From Micractinium sp. NFX-FRZ (taxonomy: Eukaryota > Chlorophyta > Trebouxiophyceae > Chlorellales > Chlorellaceae), in NCBI GenBank assembly GCA_029339195.1, contig JAPTJF010000155.1, positions 59,275-123,274 of the forward strand: a DNA stretch of 64,000 bases, read 5' to 3'. Position numbers and translations under genes: made by a program. The notes below the pieces were generated by a model, which saw only the letters and a program-made list of their open reading frames with translations, searched no databases and had not been told where the DNA came from. Below are positions 47,379 through 57,100 of this stretch, in pieces; positions within the stretch are counted from its first letter, which is position 1, and each line of letters begins with the position of its first letter.

Positions 47379-47680
47379 CCGCTAGCGGCAGGTTGACCAT
47401 AGCGCTCTGCTGCAGCGGCCACCAGCGAGCGCCCGAAATCGGCGGCCGCCAAGAACTTGGGCAGCCGCACCAGCGAGCCGGCGGTGGGGTGGGAGCACGA
47501 GAAGTAGCGGCGGCCGGCATGGGAGCCGTCGTGCTTCCCCCTGGCGGGCTCATCATACTCCACACCCACCCACTGCCCCTGCTGCTGATCCACCGTCCCC
47601 AGGTATCTGATCGTGGCCCTGTGCTTGCCGCCCAGCAGCACCCGGTCTCCCACTGCCGGGGCCCTCTCAGGCAATGTCAT
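44030..47680 (-). CDS. TBCE: tubulin-folding cofactor E (TBCE)
   Basis: Cofactor that, with TBCB-D, assembles alpha/beta-tubulin dimers. Start ATG 47680 (MTLPERAPAVGDRVLLGGKH). CAP-Gly domain at residues about 8-75 with the tubulin-tail-binding GKHDGS (48-53) and GRRYF. LRR region: LTELDLSDNLVASWAFV, LHTLNLSGNRLLLPSL, LRELRLCGNGLVSLALP, LELLDLENNELSSWAEL, LRTLALSGNRLTAVEYS, LRALLLGGNQLGSWAAV. Then the conserved ASIVSPAERWDAEVNYLRQV and the ubiquitin-like C-terminus: LTVGKLKLMLERLLRVKATQ, EDITDDESRELRYYDACDGC. Unusually, after the point where TBCE normally stops, about 45 Ala-rich helical residues follow (..AAHAQRMEQHEKAIQQF..) up to TGA 44030-44032. Starts 145 bases from the divergent Ala/Gln-rich gene. 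Confidence 0.93.
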
Positions 47681-47825
47681 TTCGAATATTGACAGTCAAG
47701 GCGGCCAAGGTCAATCGACAGACCCGATCAGGTCGCAGGAAATGAAACTGTGCACCATGCCACGTCCCTCCCGCCGCAAGGACCCAACTTTGTGCACCCT
47801 TGCACAATTCCGCCGTTCACCCAAG
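47681..47825. promoter_or_regulatory. compact bidirectional promoter TBCE / Ala-Gln-rich gene
   Basis: Only 145 bases separate two divergent start codons, so both 5' UTRs and the promoter must overlap here. No TATA-like box is obvious. Confidence 0.5.
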
Positions 47826-50800
47826 ATGGCCAGCCTGCTTTCAGCGCGTCCAGGTGCGGGGCGCCCTGATGCCCTGCCGGTGCCCTGCCATCCTTCCGCC
47901 CTAGGCCTGCCGCTTACCCCGCCCCTCTCGCCGCTCCCCGCTGTTTACAGGGCTGCTCGAAGATGGGTTGCACATGCGGAGCAAGGGCCACAGGCGGCCC
48001 GTGGCTCGCCACCCCGCTGCAACAGCCAAGGCGAGTTTTTAGAAATGGGGGCGCCGCCGGCTCGCCTTGCGATTGTCAGCACCTCGTAATCATGCTCATG
48101 CACACTCACGGTTGCATGTGGCTGTCTGCAGGCGCTGGCGGGGCCAGACAGCGGGAGCGTCGGTTCAGCACCCGCCAGCGGCAGCGACGCGGCCAAGCTG
48201 AGCCAGTTTCTCGCTGCCAGCAATACCGCCAGCACCCAAGGCAAGTTGGGCTGCTGTAACTGGGCCTATCTCCGGGTCTCATATGGCTACAGGAGCAAGG
48301 CGCAGAGGGCACGCCGCCGGCGGGATGTCTCCAATCTGTCGCACCGCACAGCATTGCCCGGGGCTTCCCGCCGCCCAAACTGCGCTGCTGCCACCTGCCT
48401 GAACCCTTGCTGCTGCAGCCTCTGGCAATGGGGACCTGCAGTTGTACCTCGATGACTACCTGTCGGGGCGGGGGGAGTGGGCGCCGATCCGCGCGCGGCG
48501 GCACCTGCGGCGGCGGCAGGTGGAGCGGCCCGCACCCGAGGCACTACTCCAACAGCAGCAGCAGCAGCAGCAGTCTGAGGCAGCCGTGTCTACCAAGCAG
48601 GCACAGCAGGGCGCTGCGGCCAGCCAGGTGCAGGACGGTGCAGCGGCCAGCCAGGCGCAGGGGGAGCCAGCTGCGGTCGCCGCCACGCAGCCGCACAGGC
48701 TGCAGGCCGCGGTTCGGCATGTGCAGGCAGCAGCGTACGATGCGGGAGCAAGCCTGCAGCAGGCGCAGCAGGCGGTTGTGAGCAGCGGCGCAGGGGCGAT
48801 GTCGGCGGCGCAGCAGGCGGTTGTGAGCAGCGGCGCAGGGGCGGTGTCGGCGGCGCAGCAGCAGCTGGCCAGCCTGCAGCAGCTGACTCAGCAGCAGCTC
48901 GCCAACCTGGCACAAGCGGCGCAGTATGCCAAGCAGCAGCTGTCGGGAGCTCTTGCCCACAGGCAGGAGGCCAGTGCTGCGCCCCTGGCACCGCAGCAGC
49001 TGTTGGAGGCTGTTGCCGACAAGCAACATGCCAGTGCTGCGCCCCAGGCACAGCCGCAGCAGCAGCAGCGTGTATATGGTGCCCAGGGCACAGCGGCAGA
49101 GCTGCAACAGAAGGTGCAGCACGCCATGCAGGCGGTGTCTCAGCAGGCGCAGCAGCAGGCTGCCAGTCTGCAGCAGGCGGCGCACAAGATGCGAGCTCAG
49201 CTGCTGCCCAAGCAGGCAGCAGGAGTCCCTCAGCAGGCGGCAGCGGGCAACCAGCAGCAGCAGGTGGCGCAGCAGGCAACAGCAGCAGGGACAGGTGCCC
49301 CGGCCCAGCAGCAGCTCTCGCAGCAGCTCTCGCAGCAGGAAGTGGCTGCAGCTGCCGCTGAGCAGGCGCAGCAGGCACCGCATCGGGAGCAGCAGGTGCA
49401 GGTGCAGGCGGTTCAAGCGGCTCACCCAGCCGTGGCAGTGGCAGTGCAGCCGCCCGCGCCGCCCGCGCACGTTGCTCCTGCCAGGGCGGTCGGCGGGCTG
49501 CCAGTGGTGCTGGGCACGGGTCTGGCAGCTGCCAGCATGGTCCTCCTGCTGCTGCGCACGCTGCGCGCGAGGCGGCGCAAGGCCCGCAACGCCGGGGAGG
49601 ACATCAGGTGGGGCGCTGCTGCTGTGGTGCTGCAAGCCCTGTGGAGCAGCGCCTGGCGCGAGTTTCTTTGAGGAGAGAGAGAAAAATGGGAAGGACAGGG
49701 GTGGTGTCATAGATTGCTACGGGAAGAAGCCCTTCCCTGCCCCGTGCACCTTGTGTCGCATCTGTTTCCGTCCTGTCAGCGGCTGATTTGCGTAGTGTGC
49801 CAAAGTTTAGGACCGCCCACGCCACCCGCCCTGGTTCACACACCACCCACCCTGGCTAAACAAAAGATGTGCAATCTCTTCTCTGCACTGCAGAGAGGCT
49901 GAGCAGCGTGCGCGGGCCGCCAAGGTGTATGACCGCACCCGCCAGCGCTTCCAGCGTGCCCTGCTGGCGGCAGAAGATCTGGAGGGAGCAGACAGCAGCG
50001 TCTTCTCTGCTGTCAGCCGCAAGGGCAGCAGCAGCGGCACCAATGGCGCCGCGGGGCCGGCCCACAACAGCAGCGCAGCAGGCAGCAACCCGTTCCAGCA
50101 GGAAGTGCCCGGCGGGGCGGCGGCCGCCGCGGCTGCCGCGCTGGCGAGCGCGGATGGAGAGGATGGGGACGATGGGAGCGGCAGCAGCGATGTGTTCGAC
50201 CCGTCCAGCTGGGATGAGGAGACGAGGAAGCAGTGGCAGTCGTTTGTGAGCAACAGCAAGGTGGGTTGAGGGTGCTGGGGGGGCGGCTTCAGGGCGGAAC
50301 GCAGCAAGGCTGCTGATGGGTGGAGAAGTGTGTGGTGTAGGGAGGATGTGTGGCAGCCGTCCGGTTGGGGTGGGGGAAGGAGCAAACTTTAAGAGTCGTT
50401 GGGCAGGATGGTGCGGGGCGGGAGGGGGGCAGGGAGCGGGGCGGCGTTGGGCGCAGTTGCAACGCAGTAGCGCCTTGCATCACGTGTTGCACCCTGCGGC
50501 GCTGACTGGCTCCAGCCAAAGAGCAGGGTGCTGCACTGGGCGGCAGCATGGGCTCACATGTCTCCCTGCGGTGCTGGGATACTGGCTGCACCTGCCAACG
50601 CGCACCATGCCCCGGCCCTACCTGCCTACCGCCCACACTGCCCGTTCTGGCGGCCCCACCGCGACCTTTGCCTGTCCTGCGCTGCCCTGCCCCACCCAGC
50701 TGCCTGCCTTGCCCCACCTGGCTCAGGCCCCGCCTGCCCCCACTCATGCCACCCCCCACCCCACCCTGTCCCATTGGCAGGTGAACAAGGGCAAGCTGTG

Positions 50801-50858
50801 GGACAGCTCCCAGGTGGATGAGGGGCTGCCCGAGGTGTGGGTGGACCTCAACAGGTGA
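47826..50858 (+). CDS. Ala/Gln-rich single-pass membrane protein, unknown family
   Basis: Six exons join in phase: 47826-47853 (MASLLSARP), 47951-48030, 48132-48240, 48419 to about 49608, about 49893 to 50261, and about 50781 to 50858. Introns 2 and 3 both use GC donors (AAG|GCGAGT and AAG|GCAAGT), unusual as a pair. After GDLQLYLDDYLSGRGEW comes a long Ala/Gln helical region with an internal repeat (AQQAVVSSGAGA twice), a Pro/Ala linker, one membrane helix (LPVVLGTGLAAASMVLLLL) and a basic stop-transfer (RARRRKARN). The C-terminal domain is the best conserved-looking part: SSWDEETRKQWQSFVSNSK, VNKGKLWDSSQVDEG, LPEVWVDLNR. Topology suggests a helical coat or tether facing one side of an organelle or ER membrane. 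The function is not recognisable. Confidence 0.72.
48779..48864 (+). repeat. in-frame coding tandem repeat, unit 45 bases
   Basis: The segment encoding QQAVVSSGAGAMSAA is repeated as QQAVVSSGAGAVSAA with almost identical DNA (GGCGGTTGTGAGCAGCGGCG in both). The units are adjacent, a very recent in-frame duplication inside the Ala/Gln domain. Confidence 0.85.
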
Positions 50859-51597
50859 TGATGCACAACAAGGTGTGGTTGTGACCCTACACTTCAAGAT
50901 TTATAACGACCAGCTGCTTTCAACCAACAACCAACTCTAAACTTAATTAGCGACTGATGGACCGTGACAAACACTTGGCCCAGCAGCGGCGCGACAGCTG
51001 GCAGCGGCGCTGGCCCTGCCACTTTAGTGCATCCCGCCTGATCAACCGACCGACTTGACCGTGGCCGCTGCATCTACTGTGGGTGCTCGTTAAACTACTT
51101 CTTATGTGCATGACGGCAGGCGCTCAGCCAGGTGTCCGCAACTGAACTTGTACCGACATGCCGGGGTCAGACCGACACACCCTTTCAGGGGCATTCTTGG
51201 GACTGCCCCCACTCACACCGCACACACACTTTCTTGTGTCCCTTGCCCGCATTCTTTATGTTTTGCGTCCCTCATTGCATTCACCACACCCATCCATGTA
51301 AAGCTCGACAGTCGCTGGAGATACTTCAACTCACAAGTTGTCATGTGCAAGAGGAGGACGCCAGCAGCAGGAAGCTAAATCAGGAGGTACAGGTGCTTCA
51401 TGTGATGCTACCTGATGGGCACAGAGGACTGAGGCAATTTTTCGCCAGATTGGCCAGGATATGTGGGCAGCCCTTCGCCAGATGCTTTAAAGTAGATGCG
51501 CCAAGGTGGCGTCCACCTGTCGCCGCTGCTGAGCTGCCCTCACTCATTCGTCCTCCTGCCTTGTTGAGGGGCCCTCCCCTACACCTGGCAGCCTGCC
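50859..51597. other. intergenic region
   Basis: About 740 bases holding the 3' UTR of the Ala/Gln-rich gene (TGTAA at 51297-51301) and the promoter/5' UTR of the next gene. No supported gene. Confidence 0.5.
51297..51301 (+). promoter_or_regulatory. TGTAA poly(A) signal of the Ala/Gln-rich gene
   Basis: TGTAA 439 bases after the stop and about 300 bases before the next start codon on the same strand. Confidence 0.35.
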
Positions 51598-53783
51598 ATG
51601 CTGCTGCGCCGCTGCAGCCTGCAGGCACGCTCCGTCATGGGTCAGGCTCGCGTCTCACGCCTGCTGTGGCGCCAGCCCGTGGGGTCGGCTCAAGCCGGCA
51701 GCAGCGGCCCCACTGATGAGCGCACCCAAGAAGTGGCCGAGGCCATCCTCAGCGAGGGCCTGCCCCGGGTGCCCGGGAGCCTCAAGGTGTGCGCCGTGTA
51801 CTTACCAGCCGTTACAGGGTCCAGGGTGAGAGGTAGGAGGGGAGAGAAAGCGAAGGAGCGGGGTGGTGGCGCCTCTGCCGGCGTCCAAGGTAGCGGTACC
51901 GGTGCTGCTGCCCACGCGCCCCGTGGTGCCCGCCTCTCTCCCTAAACTCCCCTGGCTCCCCCTGCCCCCTCGCCCTCCCTCCCCCTGCACTACCCTTCCC
52001 CCTTGCAATCTGCCCTCTCCCCAGGACCCAGACAGCGTGGCCAACAAGGCCATGAAGGAGGCAGCCCGGGAGCTGGAGCGCAGGGAGGCGCTCACGCGGG
52101 ACGACCACACAATACCCAAGGGAGGGCTGGCGGCGGAGGCGCAGGTGCGCCAACAAGGCGGCAATTGCATGGGAGAGTACAACTGGCAGCGCATGCGCAG
52201 CCGCACTGGCATTCCCGGCCCGGATGGCTCGGGGTGGCCACAGGTGTTGCTGAAAGGAGGTGGGCAGCACAGTGGCTGCGGGCAGCACAGCAGCACACCT
52301 GCGGTCTGGCATCTCTGACTTTGGCTGCTGCTCATTGCAGCGTGCTCTCTGGCTCGCCTCTGCCTTCGCAGTCGGCCGCCGCCCACCGGCTGCACCCCGA
52401 GGAGAGCGAGGTGACAGCACATCTCAAATCTCAAATTTCCCAGAGCTTCAGCCACAAACTTCCTAACTGCCTCCCGTGCCCTGCCCTGCCACCCGCAGTC
52501 AGCCGCCGCGCACCGGCTGCATCCTGAGGAAAGCGAGGTGGCTGCGCTGGTGCGCCGGCGGGTGGCAGCGGAGATGGGCGGCCCGCAGGCTGAGGAACTG
52601 GCTGAGGCAATCATAGAGGTGGGTGGGCAGGGGGCGCGGGTGGGGGATGCCTGGGCTGGGTTGTGGGCTGCAACCTGGGCCTCGAGCCGGGTGCTGTGGA
52701 TCTGGTGTGGCGCGGCGTGTGGGCAGGCTGCGGGGGCAGCTGGTGCAGATGGCACAGCGCGTGACCTGCACATGTCCAGCAAGAGACCTGATGCCTGACC
52801 AACCCTGCCCTGCCTCATGTCCCTGCCCTCCTTCAACTACTAAGCAGTGTCTCTACAACCAGAGTTGTCCCTGCCCTCTTTCTCTGCCTCGTCCTGCCTG
52901 CCTGCCCCCCGATTTTGTAGGCGGCGGAGGCGCGGGCGGCGCGGCAGCCGCTTGAGAGGCGCCCACACACTGTGGAGGAGGTGCTGCAGGCAGGCGGTGA
53001 GTCCAATTACACACTTTTGATATTGGCTGAGATGGTCAAAGCACTGTGATTGTATTGCGGCAGCCGCAGGAATGACCATGCATTATGAAAAAGCTGCCCT
53101 GCCCCTTGCCTGTTCACCGCATCAAAATTGCATCTGCCCCTGCAGCCCGAGAGCTGGAGCACCGAGAGTCGCTGGAGGGCAAGGCTCACGAGCGGCACAG
53201 CCTGGCCTCACGCGCCCAGGTGCGCAGCAGTAAGGGACGTCATGCCATGCAGCAGCAGCGTGCGGCGCGCCATACCCCCCTGCATCCTGGTTGGTGTCTG
53301 GCCCGATGCTGCTTGCAGAGACAACGCCGGCAGCAGTAGGCCGCTGCCCACCTGCACTGCTTCCCATGCTGACCATGTCCGGCAAAAACCCATTCCCCTG
53401 CTCCCGCCCCTGCATACCTGGCCTCCGCCCCGCCCCCGCCATTCTCCCTGCAGTCCTGTGCCGCCCTCGCTCCATCCCTCTGCAGCCTGTGCTTTCAGCC
53501 CTCTGCCCTCTTCTATGCAACATGATTCCCAACATGATTCCCTCCTGCCCTGCAGTCAAGTCTGCAGCGGCGGACCGTGCCGCCCACGGGAAGCACCCGG
53601 CAGCAGACGGCAAGGCTCACCGTCTACCATCCCTGCTTTGCCCCCTTTACACGGCAAGATTGTGCCTCCCAACCCTCTCTGCAGTCAGTGGCGGACCGCG
53701 CCGCCCACGGGAAGCACCCGGCGGTGGAGGACAAGGTGCTGGAGAAGCTGAACCAGCCAGGCTCTGGCTTCTGCGAGGGCTGA
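51598..53783 (+). CDS. organelle-targeted LEA-like protein with internal motif repeats
   Basis: Start ATG 51598: MLLRRCSLQARSVMGQARVS.., an Arg-rich acid-free presequence typical of mitochondrial or plastid import. Exons 51598-51786, 52025-52144 (DPDSVANKAMKEAARELERR..), 52499-52618 (SAAAHRLHPEESEVAALVRR..), about 52921 to 52997 (AAEARAARQPLERRPHTVEE..), about 53145 to 53219 (ARELEHRESLEGKAHERHSL..), and about 53685 to 53783 (SVADRAAHGKHPAVEDKVLE..) ending in TGA. The motif ARELExRExL..H..(G/S)LAxxAQ occurs twice within the protein and once in the paralogue at 42.1 kb. Composition (Ala, Glu, Arg, His, almost no hydrophobic runs) is LEA-like and suggests a stress-protective helix, but no Pfam family is recognised. 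Three of its exon edges are duplicated in flanking introns. Confidence 0.65.
52372..52410 (+). repeat. in-frame duplicate mini-exon (possible alternative exon)
   Basis: 39 bases encoding SAAAHRLHPEESE, identical in protein sequence to the start of the exon at 52499. It has an acceptor (TTCGCAG) and a donor (GAG|GTGACA) and keeps phase 0, so it could be spliced in without breaking the frame. Offset 127 bases. Confidence 0.65.
53556..53620 (+). repeat. decayed copy of the last exon's start
   Basis: GCGGCGGACCGTGCCGCCCA.. then GGGAAGCACCCGGCAGCAGA repeats the start of the last exon of the 51.6 kb gene about 130 bases upstream of the true exon (near 53685). A small indel breaks phase, so it is probably skipped. 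Confidence 0.7.
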
Positions 53784-53835
53784 GTCCAGGACTGGAACAG
53801 TCAGCCAGCACTGGAGGAAAGCATGCCATATGGAA

Positions 53836-53893
53836 GGAGTACAAGTTGCTGGAGAAGCTCAACCAGCCGGGCTCTGGCTTCTGCGAGGCCTGA
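53836..53893 (+). repeat. copy of the last exon's end, beyond the stop codon
   Basis: CTGGAGAAGCTCAACCAGCC and GGCTCTGGCTTCTGCGAGGC then TGA repeat the final 50 or so coding bases (53735-53783) about 110 bases downstream, including a second in-frame stop. It lies in the 3' UTR and could serve as an alternative last exon. Confidence 0.75.
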
Positions 53894-54193
53894 GTCGAGG
53901 GCTGGCCAAGGGATGACATGTGACCCCCTGTGGCTGGCCACTCCTGGATTGCCCCGCCTGCTCTTGGCCCCCTTGTTGCCTCAGCATCAACACGATCACT
54001 CGAAATATTGCATGACAGTGTTGCACCGTGTAGACGCATACATTTGCACAAGCAAAGAACACCGAATCTAGCGAAATTCCATCACCACTAGGGGGCGGAA
54101 CTAGAGACCAGCAGCAGGAGCAGTGGCAGGATGGGCACGCCATGAGTACAGCAGCAGCAGTGGCAGGCGCCAGCATGCACCGCGCACTCCTGC

Positions 54194-57100
54194 CTACGCT
54201 GCCTGCTGCTGCCGCGCCGCCGCCAGCTGCTTGCACACCTTCTTGTGCCCGCCCTGCCGCCAGTCAGCGTGGGAGCAGGCGGTACCGCAGTACCACACCG
54301 AGCGGCAGCCGCTGCACTTTTTGCAGCCCACACCTTGGCGCACGTTGTGGCCGCCCTCGCCCCCCAGGTTGGCGCAGCGCAGGTAGGCGCAGCTGCGGGT
54401 GGCCGCCGCCTGCGCCAGCTCCAGCCGCGCGGCTGCCTGCTCCTCAGGAAGCTGCCAGAACTCCAGCAGGGCGGCTGCCAGGCTGGCGGCCTCCGGGAGA
54501 CCAGCGGCCACCAGCTTGGCCAGCTGGGCCTTGAGGGACCCCGTCTCCACTGTCTCTCCACGCGCTGCCGTCAGCTGTGCGTCAAGCTCTGCTAGGTGTG
54601 CCGCTCGCTCTGCTCCTGCAGAGGCGCCCGCGCCCTCGCTCCCGCCTGCTGATGCACCAGCTGCTGCTGCCGCGCCCTGCGCTGCCGCCGCCTCCCTCGC
54701 CTTTGCCTGCAGCAGGACCAGGGCGTTGCCCATGCTCCACAGCTGGGCGGCGCGCTGCAGGTTGGGGGTTGCGGGGACAGACCACAGCGGGCACAGCACG
54801 GCGTCAGGGCAGTGGCGGCACTGCCAGTATGGGGACGGTCAAAGCAGACGAGCACAGCGAGTGAGCCGGCTGCCAGGCTCTGGGCTACTGGGGTGGGGTG
54901 TAATGCCTGGATGGAAACATGGAATGCCCGCTTTGCACCACCGCTGCCAGCCAGCTGCCCTTTCTCCTCTGCGCCACCCACCACCAGCCAGGCAGGCAGG
55001 CGGGACTCACCCCGGCGCGGTCCCTTGGAGGCACCACCCTTCCTGCCACAAGGGCCCCCAGGACATCAGGCAGCACCCCAGCGGCCACCAGCACGGCCGT
55101 CGCGTGGCCAGAGCCCTGCGTTAGACTGAGCAAGTTGAGCGCAAAGCGGCCCTTGGCCACAGCCGGCAACCCGCCCTGCAGCGGGCGAGGGACGGGCACA
55201 CAGGTGGGCCAGGTGGGCAGGTGCTGGAGCAGCCACAGCTGCACCCGGTTTGAGGGCAACGGCATCCGCCTGGCAGCCACGCAGGCGGGGCGCTTGCAGC
55301 CGCCAAGCTGCATCTAATGCGGCCCTGTGCTTTTCCGTGGAAGGCTGCGGCTGCTCCCGCAGGCGCCCGCGTGGGAGGCACGCCTTGTACCCACCAAGCT
55401 GTGCCCAGTGCGGCGCGGTGCCTTCCAAGAGCACAGCACAAGGACACAGCTGCGCACAGGGACCTGCCAGGCACCGGCTTGACCCCGCCAACGCACAGCG
55501 TCAATCGTGCTGCGCCCACAAGGGGGCCACGCGCAGCTGGCTGGCCGATGATGTGGCGCTCACCTGCAGCACGCTGCGCACGCTGAGCGCAAGCAGGTCG
55601 GACAGGTCAGCGCCCCAGCTGGCCCGCGGCCCATACGACGCCACCGTTGTCAGGGCCAGCGCCATCCCTTGTGCCTGTGTGGGGTCGCCGCTCAGGGCGG
55701 CTCCGCATGGGCTGGCGACCGCCCGCACCGCCTCAGCTTGCGCCGCGCATACACACTGGAAGCGCCTGCGGGGGGCGGGTGTGGGGGGCAAGAGCATGGG
55801 CCGAGGTGAGGGAGCTGAAGGGGCACTGGTGCGAGTGGCGAGGCGGCAGATGAGGTGCGGCAGCACCAGCAGCAGTCCACAAGGCACGGGACCCATCCCC
55901 AGCCGCGAGCTGCGCGTGTATGCACATGTGTGCGAGTGTAGGCGATTGCATGCACGTGGATGCACACAGGCACGTGCATGCACACAAGCTGCACATTAGT
56001 GCACACAAGCTGAACATGAGTGCGTGCGCACATGCCGCGCTTGTAAGCAACAGGGGGTCAAGGCAAGACGCCTACCCGGCTTCCAAGCTGCCTGCAGGAG
56101 GCCCACCAGAAGGGCCGATGGTGATGTTGAATAGCAGCATGAAGGACCGCCTGCACCCATCAAGCAGCTCCAGCACCCCATCTGGTTCCCCCAGCCGCCC
56201 AGGCAGCGCGTGGAGGTGCTCCGGCGGTGCGGCCAGCACCCAGTGCAGCAGGCGGCAGGCCGTGGCGTGGGCACCCGCTGCCGCGTGCCGCATGGCATCG
56301 GCGGGCGCCTGCATGACGCTTGCCCGCCCTGCCTCCTGCTCAAGCTCCATCCACCACACGTCCCACACCTTCAGCAGCAGCTTGGCTAGCAGTTCTGGTA
56401 AGCTGGCGTCCACAGCGCCGCCGGCGTGGGTCCCTGGCGGCGGCTGCGGCCCGTGCTGCCAGCCGACGGGGCGCCAGCTGGCGCCTCCCGCTGCCGCATC
56501 GCAGAGGAGCGGCAGCAGGCGCAGGCCTGAGACGGCAGCTGCGCACCGCGCAGCTGCCATGTCTGCGGTGGCGGGGCCGGGCGGCGTGATTGCGCACAGC
56601 CGGAGCGCCACCAGCCAGTTCTGTGCCAGCGCCTGCCAGCTGGAGGTGCCGTTGAGCGCCAGCCCCGTCGCCAGCTCAGCGCTGCTGGCTGCCCGCTGCA
56701 GGGCCACCACTGCCGTGGGCATCAACTGCAGTACCGCCTCGCAGTACCGCTGCACAGCTGCCATCACCTGCCGCGCCTCGCGCTCATTGGGGCCGCTGCC
56801 GCTGCCACTGCTGGCCGCCAGTCCCCGTTTGGAGAGCTGCTGCGAGCAGCATGCCAGGAACTGGGCTGCAAACATGTGGCAGGCTGCCAGCTCAGCCCAA
56901 GAAGGCCCAGCAGGGCCAGGCTCCAGCGGTGTTGCCGCCATTGCCTGCTCAAGCAGCTGCAACACGGGTGGCAGCTGAGCGGCCCCACCGCTGCTGCGCT
57001 GGCCGCTGCTGCCGCGGGCACTGCCGCAGCTGCCTGGCTGCAGCAGCTCTTGATACAGCGCCGAGTGCAGCGCCGGTGAGCCCAGCACAAACAGGGCGGA

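Noticed and set aside
48544..49710. 388-codon minus-strand frame opposite the Ala/Gln-rich gene
   Set aside because: Leu/Cys/Arg-rich mirror of CAG/GCA codons on the other strand; no independent signal.
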